Shown here: in pieces, positions 20,860 through 32,336 of the stretch | Layout of the letters: every line of letters starts with the position of its first letter | How positions within the stretch are numbered: the stretch's first letter is position 1 | NCBI GenBank assembly: GCA_963978895.1 | Contig: OZ022242.1 | Coordinates: 21,901,129-21,965,128 of the forward strand | Length of the DNA stretch: 64,000 nt | Source of the DNA: Erpobdella octoculata | Taxonomy: Eukaryota; Annelida; Clitellata; Hirudinida; Erpobdellidae | Reading direction: 5' to 3' | The notes under the pieces: model-generated | What the model was told of the DNA's origin: nothing | Databases searched by the model: none | Seen by the model: only the letters and a program-made list of their open reading frames with translations | Program-made: the position numbers and the translations under genes

Positions 20860-21480
20860 TTAGATTTTTAAAATTCGTAAAACTTTTAACTTAAACATAA
20901 TAAATCTATTTTGTTTTTAACATAGGATTGGAATTAACAAGTTCTATTCAGACTTGTTTTAATTTTTAAAAATGGACCAGATTTGCCAAAAATAGAACCT
21001 AAGGTTATCTCCATACATTTAGATACGGAAAACATACCCTGATCTATATTTTGCTTCATAACTTTTTTATTTGTTGGACTATTTTCAAAACACTAGTTTC
21101 TATGTTTAGCTAATATATTTGTCTTTCTAATGCATTAAGTTACAACCCCAATGCAGTCGAAAATTTTAATCTACATGGCTCCAAACGCAAGTGAAAAATC
21201 CTCTCCATACATTTACATAGGGACGGCGACGGCTTTTCGCCTATAACTTTTTTATTTTTTGCAATATTAAATTTATTTTTACCCCATTATATTTCTTTCT
21301 TAAATACCTTTCTAACGATCTATAGCACAACCCCAATGCACGAAATTGTTTTTGCACCATAGTACGGGGATCCAGCTGCACACTGCACAGCCAACTTCTC
21401 CCTCGTGTGTTTGCTGGGATAAAGCTGAAACTTGAAATATAGGCTCGCTCCTCGTGGCAATGCATTCTATTTAAGTTTGA
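20860..21480. repeat. Diverged tandem repeat, unit about 200 bp
   Basis: Shared blocks in order: TCTCCATACATTTA, ATAACTTTTTTATTT, ACAACCCCAATGCA; copies begin near 21007 and 21203. No coding frame. No family assigned. Confidence 0.5.
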
Positions 21481-22540
21481 TCATTTTTTATAATTAAAAA
21501 TAATTGTCTATGTTTTAAAACAATAAATGTTTACATATATAAATTCAAAAAAATGTCATTTTAAAAAGAAATTCTTGCAATGAATGAGAACCCAGAAAAT
21601 CCAGAAATATAAGGAATTTGTTAACAAACCTGATTTTTTATGGCTTTATTGTTATCAATGATATAGTATAGAATGCATTACTGTCATATTACATAAACAT
21701 TTTAAAAGAAAAAATATACAGCTAAAAATATTTGCTAAACAAAATAAAGCAAAACTCAGATAAAAAAGGCATGACCAAAACAACAAAATTCAAGGCACAT
21801 GCACACACACACAGACATACACACACAAACCCACACACACATATTTATATATAAATATAATTGGTATGACTAATTGCATCAGATTGAATCATCAGTTGTC
21901 CAGAGAAGGAGCTTTTTGAGTGTGTCAACACAAATTGATTTTTGACCTTTGGGTTCTAGAAAAAAAAAATAATAAAAAAACAGGATTTTATAAAATACTC
22001 TAAAAAGTACAAAATAAATTATAAACAAAAAAGTACAAGGTACAAAAGAAAGCATATCAGGCTTTTATTTTTATAATTTATTTGGTACTTTTTAGAGCAT
22101 TTTATAAAAAACTGTTTTTATATTTTAAAATATTTTCTCTTTTCTACATTTAAGTCGTTTTCTTCTAAAAATATTTAATTAAGTTTTTGCTTCTTAGAAT
22201 TTTTAATTAAAAATTTTCTAGAATTATTTTTGGGCTTGATATTGTTCCAAAATACGCCAATATTCAAAATTTCAGATAGAAAATATACAGGGAAGTGAGT
22301 GAAAATGTGATAACAAAGTTTGTGGTGGACAACATACATGTAAATATAACCCATTTTATATTTAGTTTAGCAGATAAAATTATTATTTCAATTTTCAGGT
22401 TGTAACAATTCTACATTCGTTGTGCAGCTTACCTAAGACAATAAATATGTACAATTTCATAAGTTCATAATTTAAATAAAAAATACAAATTCCTCATTTA
22501 AACTCTTTTATTCTATTTCTTTCTTTCCAATCATTCCCCT
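21481..22540. other. AT-rich non-coding stretch with (CA)n
   Basis: A CACACA microsatellite with ACACACAAACCC variants sits at about 21800-21842. TATAAAATACTCTAAAAAGTAC at about 21990 is partly inverted near 22080 (TTTGGTACTTTTTAGAGCATTTTATAAAA), giving a possible foldback. No gene seen. Confidence 0.35.
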
Positions 22541-23620
22541 ACAAATGTCAAATTTATATAATTATGAAGTGATTAATGTGCTTGACTCAAGATCTTCAGC
22601 TTGCATGTTCAATTCACGAAACAGCCCATATACCATCTCAGCAGCATTATTATGTAGCAGCAAAAACACACGGGACTTTGGTCATGCCCACAAAAGATTT
22701 TGGTTCACTGAGAGATCTGTTCAGATAGCTTTTCTGATTACAAAACTAAATTGTGTACAAAAAAGAACAGCCACATTATCCCTCCTAACTACCATCAAAA
22801 GGCTGCTATTGATCTTTGGTTAAATCGAACAGTGGGTTCAGATTGATTGTACCAACTCCAGCATATTAGTGATGCAAAAGAGGTGAACAAAGGTTGACAT
22901 AAACCGAATCAGCACCAGTCATCATGAAGAAGTCTGTGATTTATCTCTTGAAAGCTTTTACAAAAGCTACAGACCAAACTGAATTTAAGTGCTTGGCTTT
23001 TGGAGGAGCTCAACAAACAATGTTCTAAAGATATAGAGATTTGGTAATGCTATTTTTTGTGCCTAAGACTAGAACATGACTTATATAGAATGATGCATAA
23101 TTGCCTCTACTTTAAATGATACAACTACTTACTAAACTTAAATAAATATATTCTATTGTCAATCAATTCATATAGTTGTTCCTAATAGACACTAAGACTT
23201 TCCCATTTGTCTCATGTTTAACAAAGTAGAAACTTTTAATTCAGTGCCATAATGTAATTAATCATTATCTACTTCAAGAGACACCTTTCTGATCCTAAAA
23301 CTAAAGAACTACCTCAAACTTGACTTGATAAAAGAAATTACGAGTTGTCAACAGCTTTTGTTGACAACTCGTCATTTCTTTAATTACAACAAGTTGTACC
23401 AGTCTGTCTGCTAATAATTTTATTTCACTCAGATATCTGTTATAAAGGTGCTAATAGAAGTGTCAACAAGGAATGTGTTAGTATAGAGAAAAGCTGAATG
23501 TTCAAAAAATATGTTGCAATCTTTCATTTCTTCAAGCCAACGTTTGGCTATTTCATTCTTGCTTTCAAGTTCAAAAAATGATAGAAAAGAAATGTTCAAA
23601 TTTTTCTTAATTATTTTGTA
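22541..23620. other. Unclassified AT-rich region, possible old hAT-like coding decay
   Basis: On the minus strand near 22590-22900 short pieces look protein-like (VFLLLHNNAAEMVYGLF, LFRELNMQAEDLES), vaguely like the 'TDNAxNMV' block of hAT transposases, but stops break every frame and I do not claim it. A strong hairpin stands at 23340-23374. Confidence 0.2.
23340..23374. repeat. Hairpin with 14-bp arms
   Basis: ACGAGTTGTCAACA and TGTTGACAACTCGT are exact inverses, separated by about 6 bases. It lies about 250 bases beyond the predicted caspase stop codon on the gene's 3' side. Could be a foldback relic or a 3'-end structure. Confidence 0.6.
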
Positions 23621-23623
23621 TTT

Positions 23624-26600
23624 TCATTCAATTTTAGCAACTGTTTAAAAATAATAAAACTATAAAAGATATAAAAAATATTTTCATTGAAACCCACCAT
23701 CAGGAGCTCTTGTGATTTCCTCAACGTCTTTTTTTAGTTTAGTAAGCAACTCTCTCACATTGTCATTGGCTTGCTCCAGGACCTTTACTAGAGATTGAAC
23801 ATAAAAACTACCTCTCATAATGTCCCCACTAGCCTTAGTGCCAGGCCAGGCAGAATATGAAAGCAGAAAATCATCATTTTTAATAAACTCGATTTTTGAA
23901 TTCTCATCTATAGAAGTAGAAGGTCCAGAAAAATCTTCAATTGCCTGCTCAGCCCCTCCTTTAACCTCATAGAAAATGTCATGGCTATCAACTGTCTTAT
24001 CTACCAGAAAATAAAATACAAATATAAAAATAATTCTTGCCAACAAATTTATTTTAATACTTATCAATAAAAGAAATTATTATTATTCAGCATACTCTTT
24101 CTAACCTTGACACACATCAATAAAAAACAGCTTGGGTTTTCCCTTTAGAGTTGGGCAGTTTTCATCATTGAAATATTCATAGAGTTTGTTAACTGGATTA
24201 GGCTTGCCTTCAGTTGTGTATATGTGACCAGATAATCCATGACTAAGTACACAGCAAACAAAAGCATCATATGGCTGATGATCCAGCTCAGACAATTTTT
24301 TGAATTGGGCTAATGTAGAAACTGAGTCCAGATCATTAAATACTTCAACCTTAAACTTCAGCTTTTTAAAGGCTTCTTCCAACATTTCTAAAAAAAAAAC
24401 AATAACAAAAACTACAATTTGCTACAGTGAGATAATTATAAAATAGTTTAATTCTAAAATAATAAAGATTTGCATCATTTATTAAAATATATTGAATAGT
24501 TTAAATTATTTTAAAAGTAAGTTAATTTTAACTATAACTTCGATCAGATTCCACTCCTTTGCGATCAGCTATGCAATTTCCCATGAATTTTCCATAAGCA
24601 AAAATGGCACAAATTCCTCTTGGGTTACTTGACATTCTGTAAATATCTTTGTCTCTGTCTAAAGATTATTTCACAGTACAATTATCTAACCATGATAAAG
24701 TAATTGATAAACAAGTATTTCGGTCAGGTTTACATAACTTACATGACACAGTTGCTGCAATTGAATCATTTATTATAAATGATTCACTCCGGAAAAAATC
24801 AGGTACTTTAACAATCGTTGAATCAAAATAATCTGATTCAGCTTCTTGAACTACTTTTTCCAGGCATTCTTCTAAAGGACTAAGACCCTTTGATTTATCA
24901 TCTGAAAATAAAAAATATTAGACAACTAGAAAGAGAGTATAAAAAACATAAAAAATAGTTTTTTAAAGTTACAATCAAACAAGCTTTGGAGCCACTAACT
25001 ACTCATGCTGTTTCTAAAAATTTGAAAAAAAGAAATGTTTTAAGCAATCTACAGAACTCCATTTCTGATGTAGCTGGTTTAATTGCTAACGGAAGGTCAT
25101 TCCATGTCTTGGAGCCAATAACTCCAAAAACATCTGTCGTCAAGTGATGCTCAACATGAAACCGGTCCATTGAGATGTCAAGAAAACAAAAATCTAAGTC
25201 ATCTATGGCACGCAACGAAGCTGGTCGGTTGAAGATCCAGGCTGATGTAGAGCATGCCTTTTTTGTGCAGGTACTTGAACATAAGTAGCACGACTTTAAA
25301 AACTATTCTTTCCAAAAGGCGAAGCCAACGAAGATCTTAGAGAATAGGTGTCATGTGATAATACTTCTTTGTGTTGGTTATCAATTTGATGGTGATATTG
25401 ATGACTAACAGAAGGCGATTGAGGTTGGTAGACATACAAGTGCAGAATTGCAATAGTCGATCCGTGGCAGAACAAGAGATGTGGAAGTGTTTGTCTTCCA
25501 AGGATAGGTAGGGATCTGCTAATGCTCCTAATCTGCCTTAAAATAGAGAAAAATGATAGGCCGACAGCTAGGGATGTCACGGGTACGACTTTTTGGCATT
25601 TTTAGGTTTTCATTTTTCCAAAAACTGGGTTCGGGTTTTCAACTTTTCCAACCTTGGGTTTGGGTTATTGATTTTCAAAGTTTCGGGTTTCAAAATTAAA
25701 AACTTTCGGGTTCGGGTCGAGTTTGAGTAGTACCATTTTATAATTTTAGAAATGCGCCTGAGAGTGATCTTAGCGCTAATATATATTTTATGATTGGCTA
25801 AACGGATCTAGTGAAATATTTGGGAAGTTCTGCATTACAATAATAATAAACAACTTAAGTACTATAGTAAGTACTTATGTAGTTCAATCTTGACTATAAT
25901 TTTTTTTATTTTAAAAGTGGACTGTTTTCTCAAATTGGTCTAGCATTACATTATGACTTTGCCTTTTTATCATAACAATTTCTTTAGCCATAACATAAAA
26001 TAAATGGTTCCTAAGTGCTCTCAAATTGTTTATTTGAAATTTTAAATAATGGGTTAAACTATTCTTTAAAGTTATTTTTTTTTTTCAAAAATTTGATCCA
26101 GTCATTAAAACTTATAAAAATTTATTAAAATATTGTTATAAAAGATAATAAAATTTGGGGTGCTGCTACATGAAACATATACAACTCAACACTCATTTAT
26201 CGACTAGTTAAGAATGAGACTGAGCAAATGTGAGCTAGTTAGTATTTTGCTCAAGAAAACTACGTGACCAAACCTGGGATCGAACTCGGGTACTACTGAT
26301 ATCCAAGCCGGTGTCTAAACCACCAGACCAACATATCTTACAAGATTAGTTGTTTTTTGTGTTATAACTCTTTTTAAGGATTGTTATTATATGTATGCAT
26401 GTGCAAAATAATTTTCAGTAAAATTCAGCCATGTTTTTGCAAGTCTGGAGAAAAGAGGAAGGAAAGGTTAAAAGGATCAAATTATGATCCACGACAAAAA
26501 GTACAAGTACTTAGGTGCTTCTAACATAAAGCCATAACAGTCTTAAAACACCTGGTGTAAAGGACTATAAACTACACCAAGACCTCTTATGATTTTCTAT

Positions 26601-29600
26601 AGCAAACCATGTAAAGATCGAAGATAGGTTCTAAAGTTACAAAAATACTACTTTTTACAAAGAAAATTGAAAAAAGTAAACATTTAAGCACTCCTTGTAT
26701 GGGTCATCGTTTTAGCATCTAATGATGTTGCAGATTTTGCAGCCTCTCTTATTTTATCCCCATCTCGATCTCTAATAGTTCTGACAGTTGTTGCAGCCAG
26801 ACCAACAGCCTTTGACATCTCCACAGCCTTCTCTCCCTTATCAAATCAATGCAGAATATCTAATTTTGTCTCCAAGCTGAGTTTTTTTTTCTTTTTTTTT
26901 GGTAATTCTACCAGCAATGCAATTTCCACTCATTTTGGCTAAAAAAAATACAAATGTATGTATTAACAAATAATATAACTCTGCCAATATATAAATTGGA
27001 AAAATATTTACCTTTTTTGTAACCAGAAAGACTACACGTATGAAAGCACCGTCGGTTTTAAACGATAAAAAAACATAAATTTTAAATTTGAATTTCTTTA
27101 TTTAGAGTAATGTAGCAAGTTCAATTTAATAAGAGATAATGAAAATACAAAATGTAGATAATCACAAATTATATTTTGTTTCTTAAATGATTATTCTTAA
27201 TTTGAAATTCCTGCAACATCTGTTTGCATTATTTTGTAACTTTTAAATGAGGCTTCACCTTATTGCCAATTCACATAATGTGACCCTCGTTTTGATCTGA
27301 TTTACTCTTTTGATCGCATGGCGCAATTAGAAACAACATCTTTTAGAAGAAAAAAAATTTCATAAAAAATAAAAAAAAAAAAGGTAAAGACTCGAACCCA
27401 AAACAACGCAACTTCTAAAATCTAACAACGCACAATTAGTACTAATTCAGCAGCGACGCAACTTCGAAAAAAACGCCAAACGAAACAAGGCAAAGTGAGG
27501 TCTTAATGTATTATAAAAAAAAGATTCAGTACATGAAGATCTGCCCCAGTGGTAGACAAAATTAGGTGATCATAACTAAATGTTATTTATCTGTCCATTA
27601 AGCAGATTTATCTAAGCAGCTGTTCAGAGGTGCTATGGAACCATGCTGCAGAAAGAATGTTGTTCATGAAACAAAATGCCTGAAAATGATTTCCTTAAAT
27701 GTACCAAGCTTTGAAAAGTCCGGGTTTATGTTTGAATTTTTCAAAGCTCGAGGTTCGGGTTTTAATTTCTTAAAACACTGGGTTCGGGTTTCTCTTTTTA
27801 CAAATTTCGGGTTTCTCTTTTTCAAAAATTCGGGTTTCAATATTTAGAAAGTTCGGATTTCACGTTTTCAAAAGTTTGAGTTCAGATCCGGATACCCAAA
27901 AAAGACCGGGTAGTAGCGACCTTCGTGTTCGGGTACCTGTGACATCCCTACCGACAGCTAACGATGGATGTCAGCGACGCAAGGAGACATTCGTGCACAC
28001 AGATCAAGAGACTGGTCGGGGAGCAATGCTTGTAGATTTTGGAGTAGATGTGATAATGCAGTTTGTCTTTATCAAACACATGCCCAATGCCCAATTTCTT
28101 TTGCATAGAGAGATAATTGGGCCAAAACGGAACCCTGAAGAACACCAGTAGAGAAGAAGAATCTTAAACAGGCAATTTGTTAGTTATGATCAAAATCAAT
28201 TGGCAACGAGGTCAGTTAAACTCAAGGACATGTGTAACCGTTGGAGTAGGATGTTGTTGTCAACAGTGTCGAAGGCCATGGACGGGTCAAGAAGGACTAG
28301 AAAAGAGAAATAACTGTAGTTGGTGGCTCGTAGCATATCAGAGGTGACCTTGAGAAGGTCAAGAAACTAAAAAAAGTTGGGCAGTATCACCCAGGTAATC
28401 TCTATTCAAAAAGTAAATAGATTTAAACTTTTGATATTTTTGTTGTTTAAAGAAATAAATACAATAATTAGCATATTTTTCAAAACAGGCTAGGAGTTAT
28501 TACTGAAAAAATTGAATAGTTGAAATAATTAAAAGATGAAAAACTTGAAGTTTTCTGTAAAACAAAAACCTCTCAGATCTTCAGGACAAACAACAATCAC
28601 ATAATTGCCCCTACAAGATCCCTGTGAATGGTGATTTAAGCGAGCCTCCAGCATTAAGTGAAAATCTCTTCTTATCAAAGACAAGTCATCTTTTGAAAAT
28701 CCATATATTCCATCTCTCTGTACCTCACAGAAAGATTTTAAAATTGCAGGAGTATCCATTACAAATAAATGTTTTTTTGAGTTCTGCATCAGGAAAAAAT
28801 TTTAAGTTTAAAAACGAAAACATTATTACTGTTTATAAATTAAATTAAAAGTACAAAAATAAAGTAATGAAAATAGAATAGTGAGATTGAGAAAAACAAT
28901 TACTTTATCTTTGAAGCTATAGAAAGGCAAAGAATAATCTCTGTCTTTTCTATTAGCTCTGCTAGCATTTCTCATCAAAGAGCTTGTTGTTTGAGACAAT
29001 TTATCACTTTCTATTATTGGAGGAGAATCGAGAAACTCCGGAAGAACAATTACCAATTTCTTCAATACATTTAACTCTTCAGGATATGCGTGCGTTTTGG
29101 TTTGAAAATCTGCAAACATATAATTTTTCATCCTTTAAAATATTTTTTAAAGAAATTTTTATTAATTGAATGAATACAAAAAATATTTAAAATGGTAATA
29201 AAGTTAATCAAATAACAAACTTAACAGCTTTTTTTTAATTCACTTAACTTTGTTTTAGTTTTTAATTTTTTTCAAAGTCATACAAATTTGTACATACTCA
29301 ATCATATTAAGACATTCAATTCATTGATCTAATTGATGTCCTTAGCTAAAACTTAAAAGTTTTCAATAACTATAAAAACACACCTGGCAGAATTAACTGC
29401 AAAAGGCCATTAAAATATGAAATGCCTGAGGTATGACCAGGTGTGGCAGTATGATAGTTGATGTAATTCAGGTTGAGACAAACGGCTGAAAATATCAAAT
29501 GTCTTTTTTCAGAACATAGAAAAACTTATAATCTAATTTTGATATGCAGAAAAGATAATTAAATCTCAAATCTGTGCCTATAAGTTTGGCATAAAAATCA

Positions 29601-30045
29601 GGTATTGAAAAAGATTGATTAAAAAGCAGAAAGTCACAAAACTAAAGAACTAACATAAAGAGAAACGAGTCACAATTTTTTGGTTCAATTTGACATCATT
29701 TAATTTTAATGATTCTGAATGAAACATATCTTTAAATTTTTGAGAATGATCCTGACAACAAATTACAATGACAGAGTTAGAATATTTCTGATGATGTTGT
29801 TGCAGCATGGAAAAAATTTTCATATTCAAAATTTCACATGAATCAGAATGAAAGAATATTATTCTTTCACAAAATTCTAAGATGTTTTCAAAATCAACTG
29901 TTTCATCCCGAAAGATGTCTTCTAACTGATATGACGAACAAGATATGCTGCAATTCTTTAAAGTTTCTATACTTTTTATAGCCTCAGTTTGAAATTTTTC
30001 TGGATAAATAACACACACACCACATTTCCAGAGATACTCATCCAT
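23624..30045 (-). CDS. Long-prodomain caspase-like protein with altered active site
   Basis: Nine exons read on the minus strand: 29655-30045, 29384-29485, 28904-29109, 28570-28783, 24743-24901, 24539-24658, 24106-24387, 23698-24000, 23624-23640. All have GT..AG borders and matching phases, total 1794 nt, 597 residues. The caspase large-subunit part (about 355-492) shows MSSNPRGICAIFAYGKF, ADRKGVESD, VCCVLSHGLSGHIY (His about 447) and KPKLFFIDVCQD (Cys about 490); the small-subunit part shows DDFLLSYSAWPG and RGSFYVQSLVKVLEQ. The usual QACxG reads DVCQD, and the SWR substrate-pocket Arg aligns with Gly about 550, so canonical cleavage after Asp is doubtful. The 300-residue N-terminus is not a recognisable CARD or DED; it alternates beta and helix segments (CGVCVIYP, ERIIFFHSD, NSVIVICCQD). 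A 3.7-kb intron after exon 4 carries LINE and hAT debris. Confidence 0.82.
26150..26345 (-). mobile_element. tRNA-derived SINE
   Basis: On the minus strand GTTGGTCTGGTGGTTTAGAC (A-box region) is followed after about 35 bases by CCGAGTTCGATCCCAGG (B box GAGTTCGATCC), the spacing of an RNA polymerase III promoter. Next comes TTCTTGAGCAAAATACTAAC, resembling the CTTGAGCAAGGCACTTAAC core of many animal SINEs. The tail is unclear and runs into AT-rich DNA. Confidence 0.6.
26445..26577 (+). mobile_element. Second copy of the SINE with LINE-type tail
   Basis: From GCAAGTCTGGAGAAAAGAGG through GGATCAAATTATGATCCACG to GTCTTAAAACACCTGGTG and TAAAGGACTATAAACTA: the same order as the SINE at 4735-4909 read on its minus strand. 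The poly-A tail is eroded. It shows that the unit is a dispersed family. Confidence 0.7.
26695..26935 (-). pseudogene. Pogo/CENPB-type helix-turn-helix fragment
   Basis: Reading KLSLETKLDILH, a TGA, FDKGEKAVEMSKAVGLAATT, VRTIRDRDGDKIREAAKSAT. This is the psq/CENPB N-terminal DNA-binding domain of Tigger-like transposases (K-L-x-I-L-x-x-x-D-x-G-x-x-x-x-x-x-A-x-x-x-G-x-x-x-x-T-V-x-x-I). An upstream Met-led start (MSGNCIAGRITKKK) precedes an A-run that has shifted frame. The rest of the transposase is missing. Confidence 0.65.
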
Positions 30046-30227
30046 TCTTGCATTTAAACTTAAATTTGACTTAAAGAGTGTAATTTAAAAAATCGGGATA
30101 ATCTCCAACCCCTGGCCCGATTTCTATACCGAAACCAGGGAATTACCGCGTTCATAAAATCAACAACAGAATAACAAAACGGCCCTCATCTATACTCTAT
30201 ACTATTCAATACTATTCTATACACATA
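30046..30227. promoter_or_regulatory. Upstream region of the caspase gene
   Basis: The 180 bases before the predicted ATG (minus strand) should hold the 5' UTR and promoter. I see no clear TATA element. A repeat of the TACTAGC family begins at 30228, so the unique upstream region is short. Confidence 0.25.
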
Positions 30228-30500
30228 TACTAGCGGGGTACCCGGCGTTGCTTGCCCGGGATTTTTAGAGGTTTTTCTATCGTTTTCTCTCTCGCTCCAG
30301 TTTCCTTCCCCGCTCCCGGTCGCTTTCCCGTTCCCGCTTGCTCTCCCGTTCCCAGTCGCTTTCCCGTTCCCAGTCGCTTTCCTGTTCCCGCTTACTCTCC
30401 CGTTCCCGGCCCCTTTCCCGCTTCCGGTCTTTTTTCCGTTCCCGTTCACTTAAATGCTTACCCGTTCCCGGTCGCTTTTCCTTTACATTGGATTTGATTC
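30228..30500 (+). repeat. TACTAGC-family repeat with 18-bp minisatellite, copy 1
   Basis: Starts TACTAGCGGGGTACCCGGCG, then TTTTTAGAGGTTTTTCTATCG, then a CT-rich degenerate minisatellite built on CCCGTTCCCGGTCGCTTT (about ten units). The same order recurs at 37101, 40890 and 47930, and inverted at 49216. Frames through it give only Gly-Asn-Gly-Lys or Pro-Val-Pro repeats and are not genes. Confidence 0.75.
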
Positions 30501-30649
30501 ATGGGGGTTGTCATCTTTTAGGTGACAGTGCCAACCCACTAAAACCTTTGAGTCTTTTTCGGAAGAACGGCCATATCACGGCGAAGCAGCGGAAGTTCAA
30601 CTTCAAGTTAAGTTCCACATGAGTTTAAGACTTTTAGTAGAACAGGCAT

Positions 30650-31000
30650 TCAGAGGTGGAAATTGGGGTGCTGGGGGGGGGGCGACCGCTTCCCCAAGAT
30701 TTTGTCCACAAAAAATATCTTTATTAGCAGCTCACTCATTCAGATTAGTTGATAAACGTTGTATTTTTCTTATAATTTGAATTAAATCTACTTAGTTATA
30801 TCATATATTTCCGATAATATTTTTTAGTCTGTATAGTGCCCTCGGTTCCTCTGATCGAGCTTGCATGAACTTTAGCCTTTTGTGTCTGCAAGGGCGCAAC
30901 TAGGAGGGTCCTGCAACTTTTTCCAAATATGATGAGTTTTTCTTTGAGTTGGGGGGATGGGGGGTGCTACATTTATTCTCAATCTATTATCTATATATAT
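30650..31000. other. No gene; G-rich transposon-end-like fragments
   Basis: Short G-runs (TGGGGGGGGGGCG at about 30672, TTGGGGGGATGGGGGG at 30951) and GCAAGGGCGCAACTAGGAGGG resemble ends of the CAGGGGCG classes elsewhere in the window. Nothing else is supported. Confidence 0.25.
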
Positions 31001-32274
31001 ATATACTAGCAGTGCCCGTAGCGGCTTCGCTCGCATGAAATTTGAGAATTTGAACCATGCATACATAGTAGAGTACTGCACGGATCAATTTTTTAGGTCT
31101 CGGCTCGGCCCGTCGACAACTTGGCCCAACCCGTTTCAAAAACCGAAATTCCTGGCCCGGCACGGCCCGTCTAATATGGGCCCAGCCCGTTTTTACAGGC
31201 CTAGAAGTTCTATATACTTGATGAAAAACTTCGGCCCGTCCCACCTTGACTTCACGTTTAGCCTGAACACCCTAAAATCACTAAAATGTCTATATACTTG
31301 GTTAAAAATCTCGGCCCGTCCCACCTTGATTTAAGGTTTGGGCAGGGCCGTATGAAAACCCTAAAATAACGGCTTGGCCCGTCCGTCCGGTGATAAACTG
31401 AACTCATTTACTTTTAACCGGCACAAAACCTCAAAATACTATTTTTCACATCTGTAGCACTTACAGTTTTTGAGTAGCAGTTATTTTAAAATCAAATAAC
31501 CTTTTTTCCACCTCACATTTGAGGTCCTGGAACTGGAAACCAAATTTTCAAAAAATGGTAAAACACGTATATCATTATTTCTGGAGTAGAAACCAAATAC
31601 TAATTTTTACTCCTGTAGCATCTACTGTTTTCGAGTAGCAGTTACATTAAAAACCAAATAACCTTATTTTCCACCCCACATTTGAGGTCCTGAAAACCAA
31701 ATTTAAAAAAAATGGTAAAACACGTATATCTTTATTTTTAGAATAGAAACTAAATAATAATTTTTACATCTGTGGTATTTACAGTTTTTGAGTAGCAGTT
31801 ACTTTAAAAAACAAATAACCCTATTTTCCACCCCACATTTGAAGTCCTGGAAACCAAATTTTCAAAAAATGCTAAAACACGTATTTCATTTTTTTTGGAG
31901 TAGAAACTAAATACTAATTTTCACTCCTGTAGCATTCACAGTTTTTGAGTAGCAGCCACTTTAAAAACCAAATAACCCAATTTTCCAACCGACATTTGAG
32001 ATCCGGAAAACCGAATTTTCAAAAAATGGTGAAACACGTATCTTTTTATTTTTCAAATAGAATCTATATACCAAATTTCAAAATCTCCTCATTTTTGGTT
32101 TTCGAGATATACATTGTTTTAGAAAAAAGTTTGTTTTCCAGTTTTTTCCCCTCAGGAGCAAAATTTTCAAAATTCCTTTCTTAGCGGATGTTTACGCTAT
32201 AAAAGTAATATAAGTTCCAAATTTCACGTTCCTAGGATGAGGCGTTTGAGCTCGGCGTTGATTATCAGTCAGTC

Positions 32275-32336
32275 ATCTGTCAGTCAGTCAGTCAGTCAGT
32301 CAGTCAGTCAGTCAGTCAGTCAGTCAGTCAGTCAGG
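32275..32336. repeat. (GTCA)n tract near the centre of the inverted repeat
   Basis: About 13 GTCA units on the left side of the centre against about three GACT units on the right (32375-32388), so the arm ends differ in repeat number. Confidence 0.85.

Larger units (their letters stand above)
25569..27950. mobile_element. hAT element with 8-bp duplication CCGACAGC
   Basis: Begins TAGGGATGTCACGGGTAC and ends GTACCTGTGACATCCCTA. Target copies CCGACAGC stand at 25561-25568 and 27951-27958. Both ends carry runs of degenerate GGGTTTCGGGTT, typical of this group. The interior is AT-rich and holds a tRNA-type SINE, a tail-sharing SINE copy and a CENPB-like helix-turn-helix relic, so the copy has itself been a landing site. 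No hAT transposase remains. Confidence 0.88.
24996..28375 (-). mobile_element. L2/CR1-like LINE remnant, split by a hAT insertion
   Basis: In the large caspase intron the minus strand keeps pieces of a LINE reverse transcriptase: LVLLDPSMAFDTVDNNILL and STGVLQGSVL at 28130-28300; QIRSISRSLP and further thumb-region sequence at 25296-25560; the C-terminus VFGVIGSKTWNDLPLAIKPA, CRLLKTFLF at 25003-25215. These are the conserved blocks of L2-like ORF2. Multiple stops are present. The hAT at 25569-27950 lies between the RT and C-terminal parts, so it inserted later. Confidence 0.75.

Noticed and set aside
21360..21470. Possible small nuclear RNA gene
   Set aside because: Compared by eye with U1, U2 and U5 hallmarks; no Sm site or conserved loops.
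22545..22823. Plus-strand 92-codon frame as a gene
   Set aside because: No domain; composition and broken antisense similarity suggest chance or old transposon decay.
24101..24106. Caspase pentapeptide DVCQG
   Set aside because: This reading runs into the intron and stops at once (GGT TAG). Splicing after CAA-G gives DVCQD, matching the phase of the next exon.
24649..24831. Plus-strand 60-codon frame within the caspase gene
   Set aside because: It is the antisense of caspase exon 5 and the start of exon 6; the minus-strand reading has family motifs and splice sites.
30186..30500. Collagen-like or Gly-Asn-Gly-Lys repeat protein
   Set aside because: It is the 18-bp minisatellite of a dispersed repeat; other copies are not open in the same frame.
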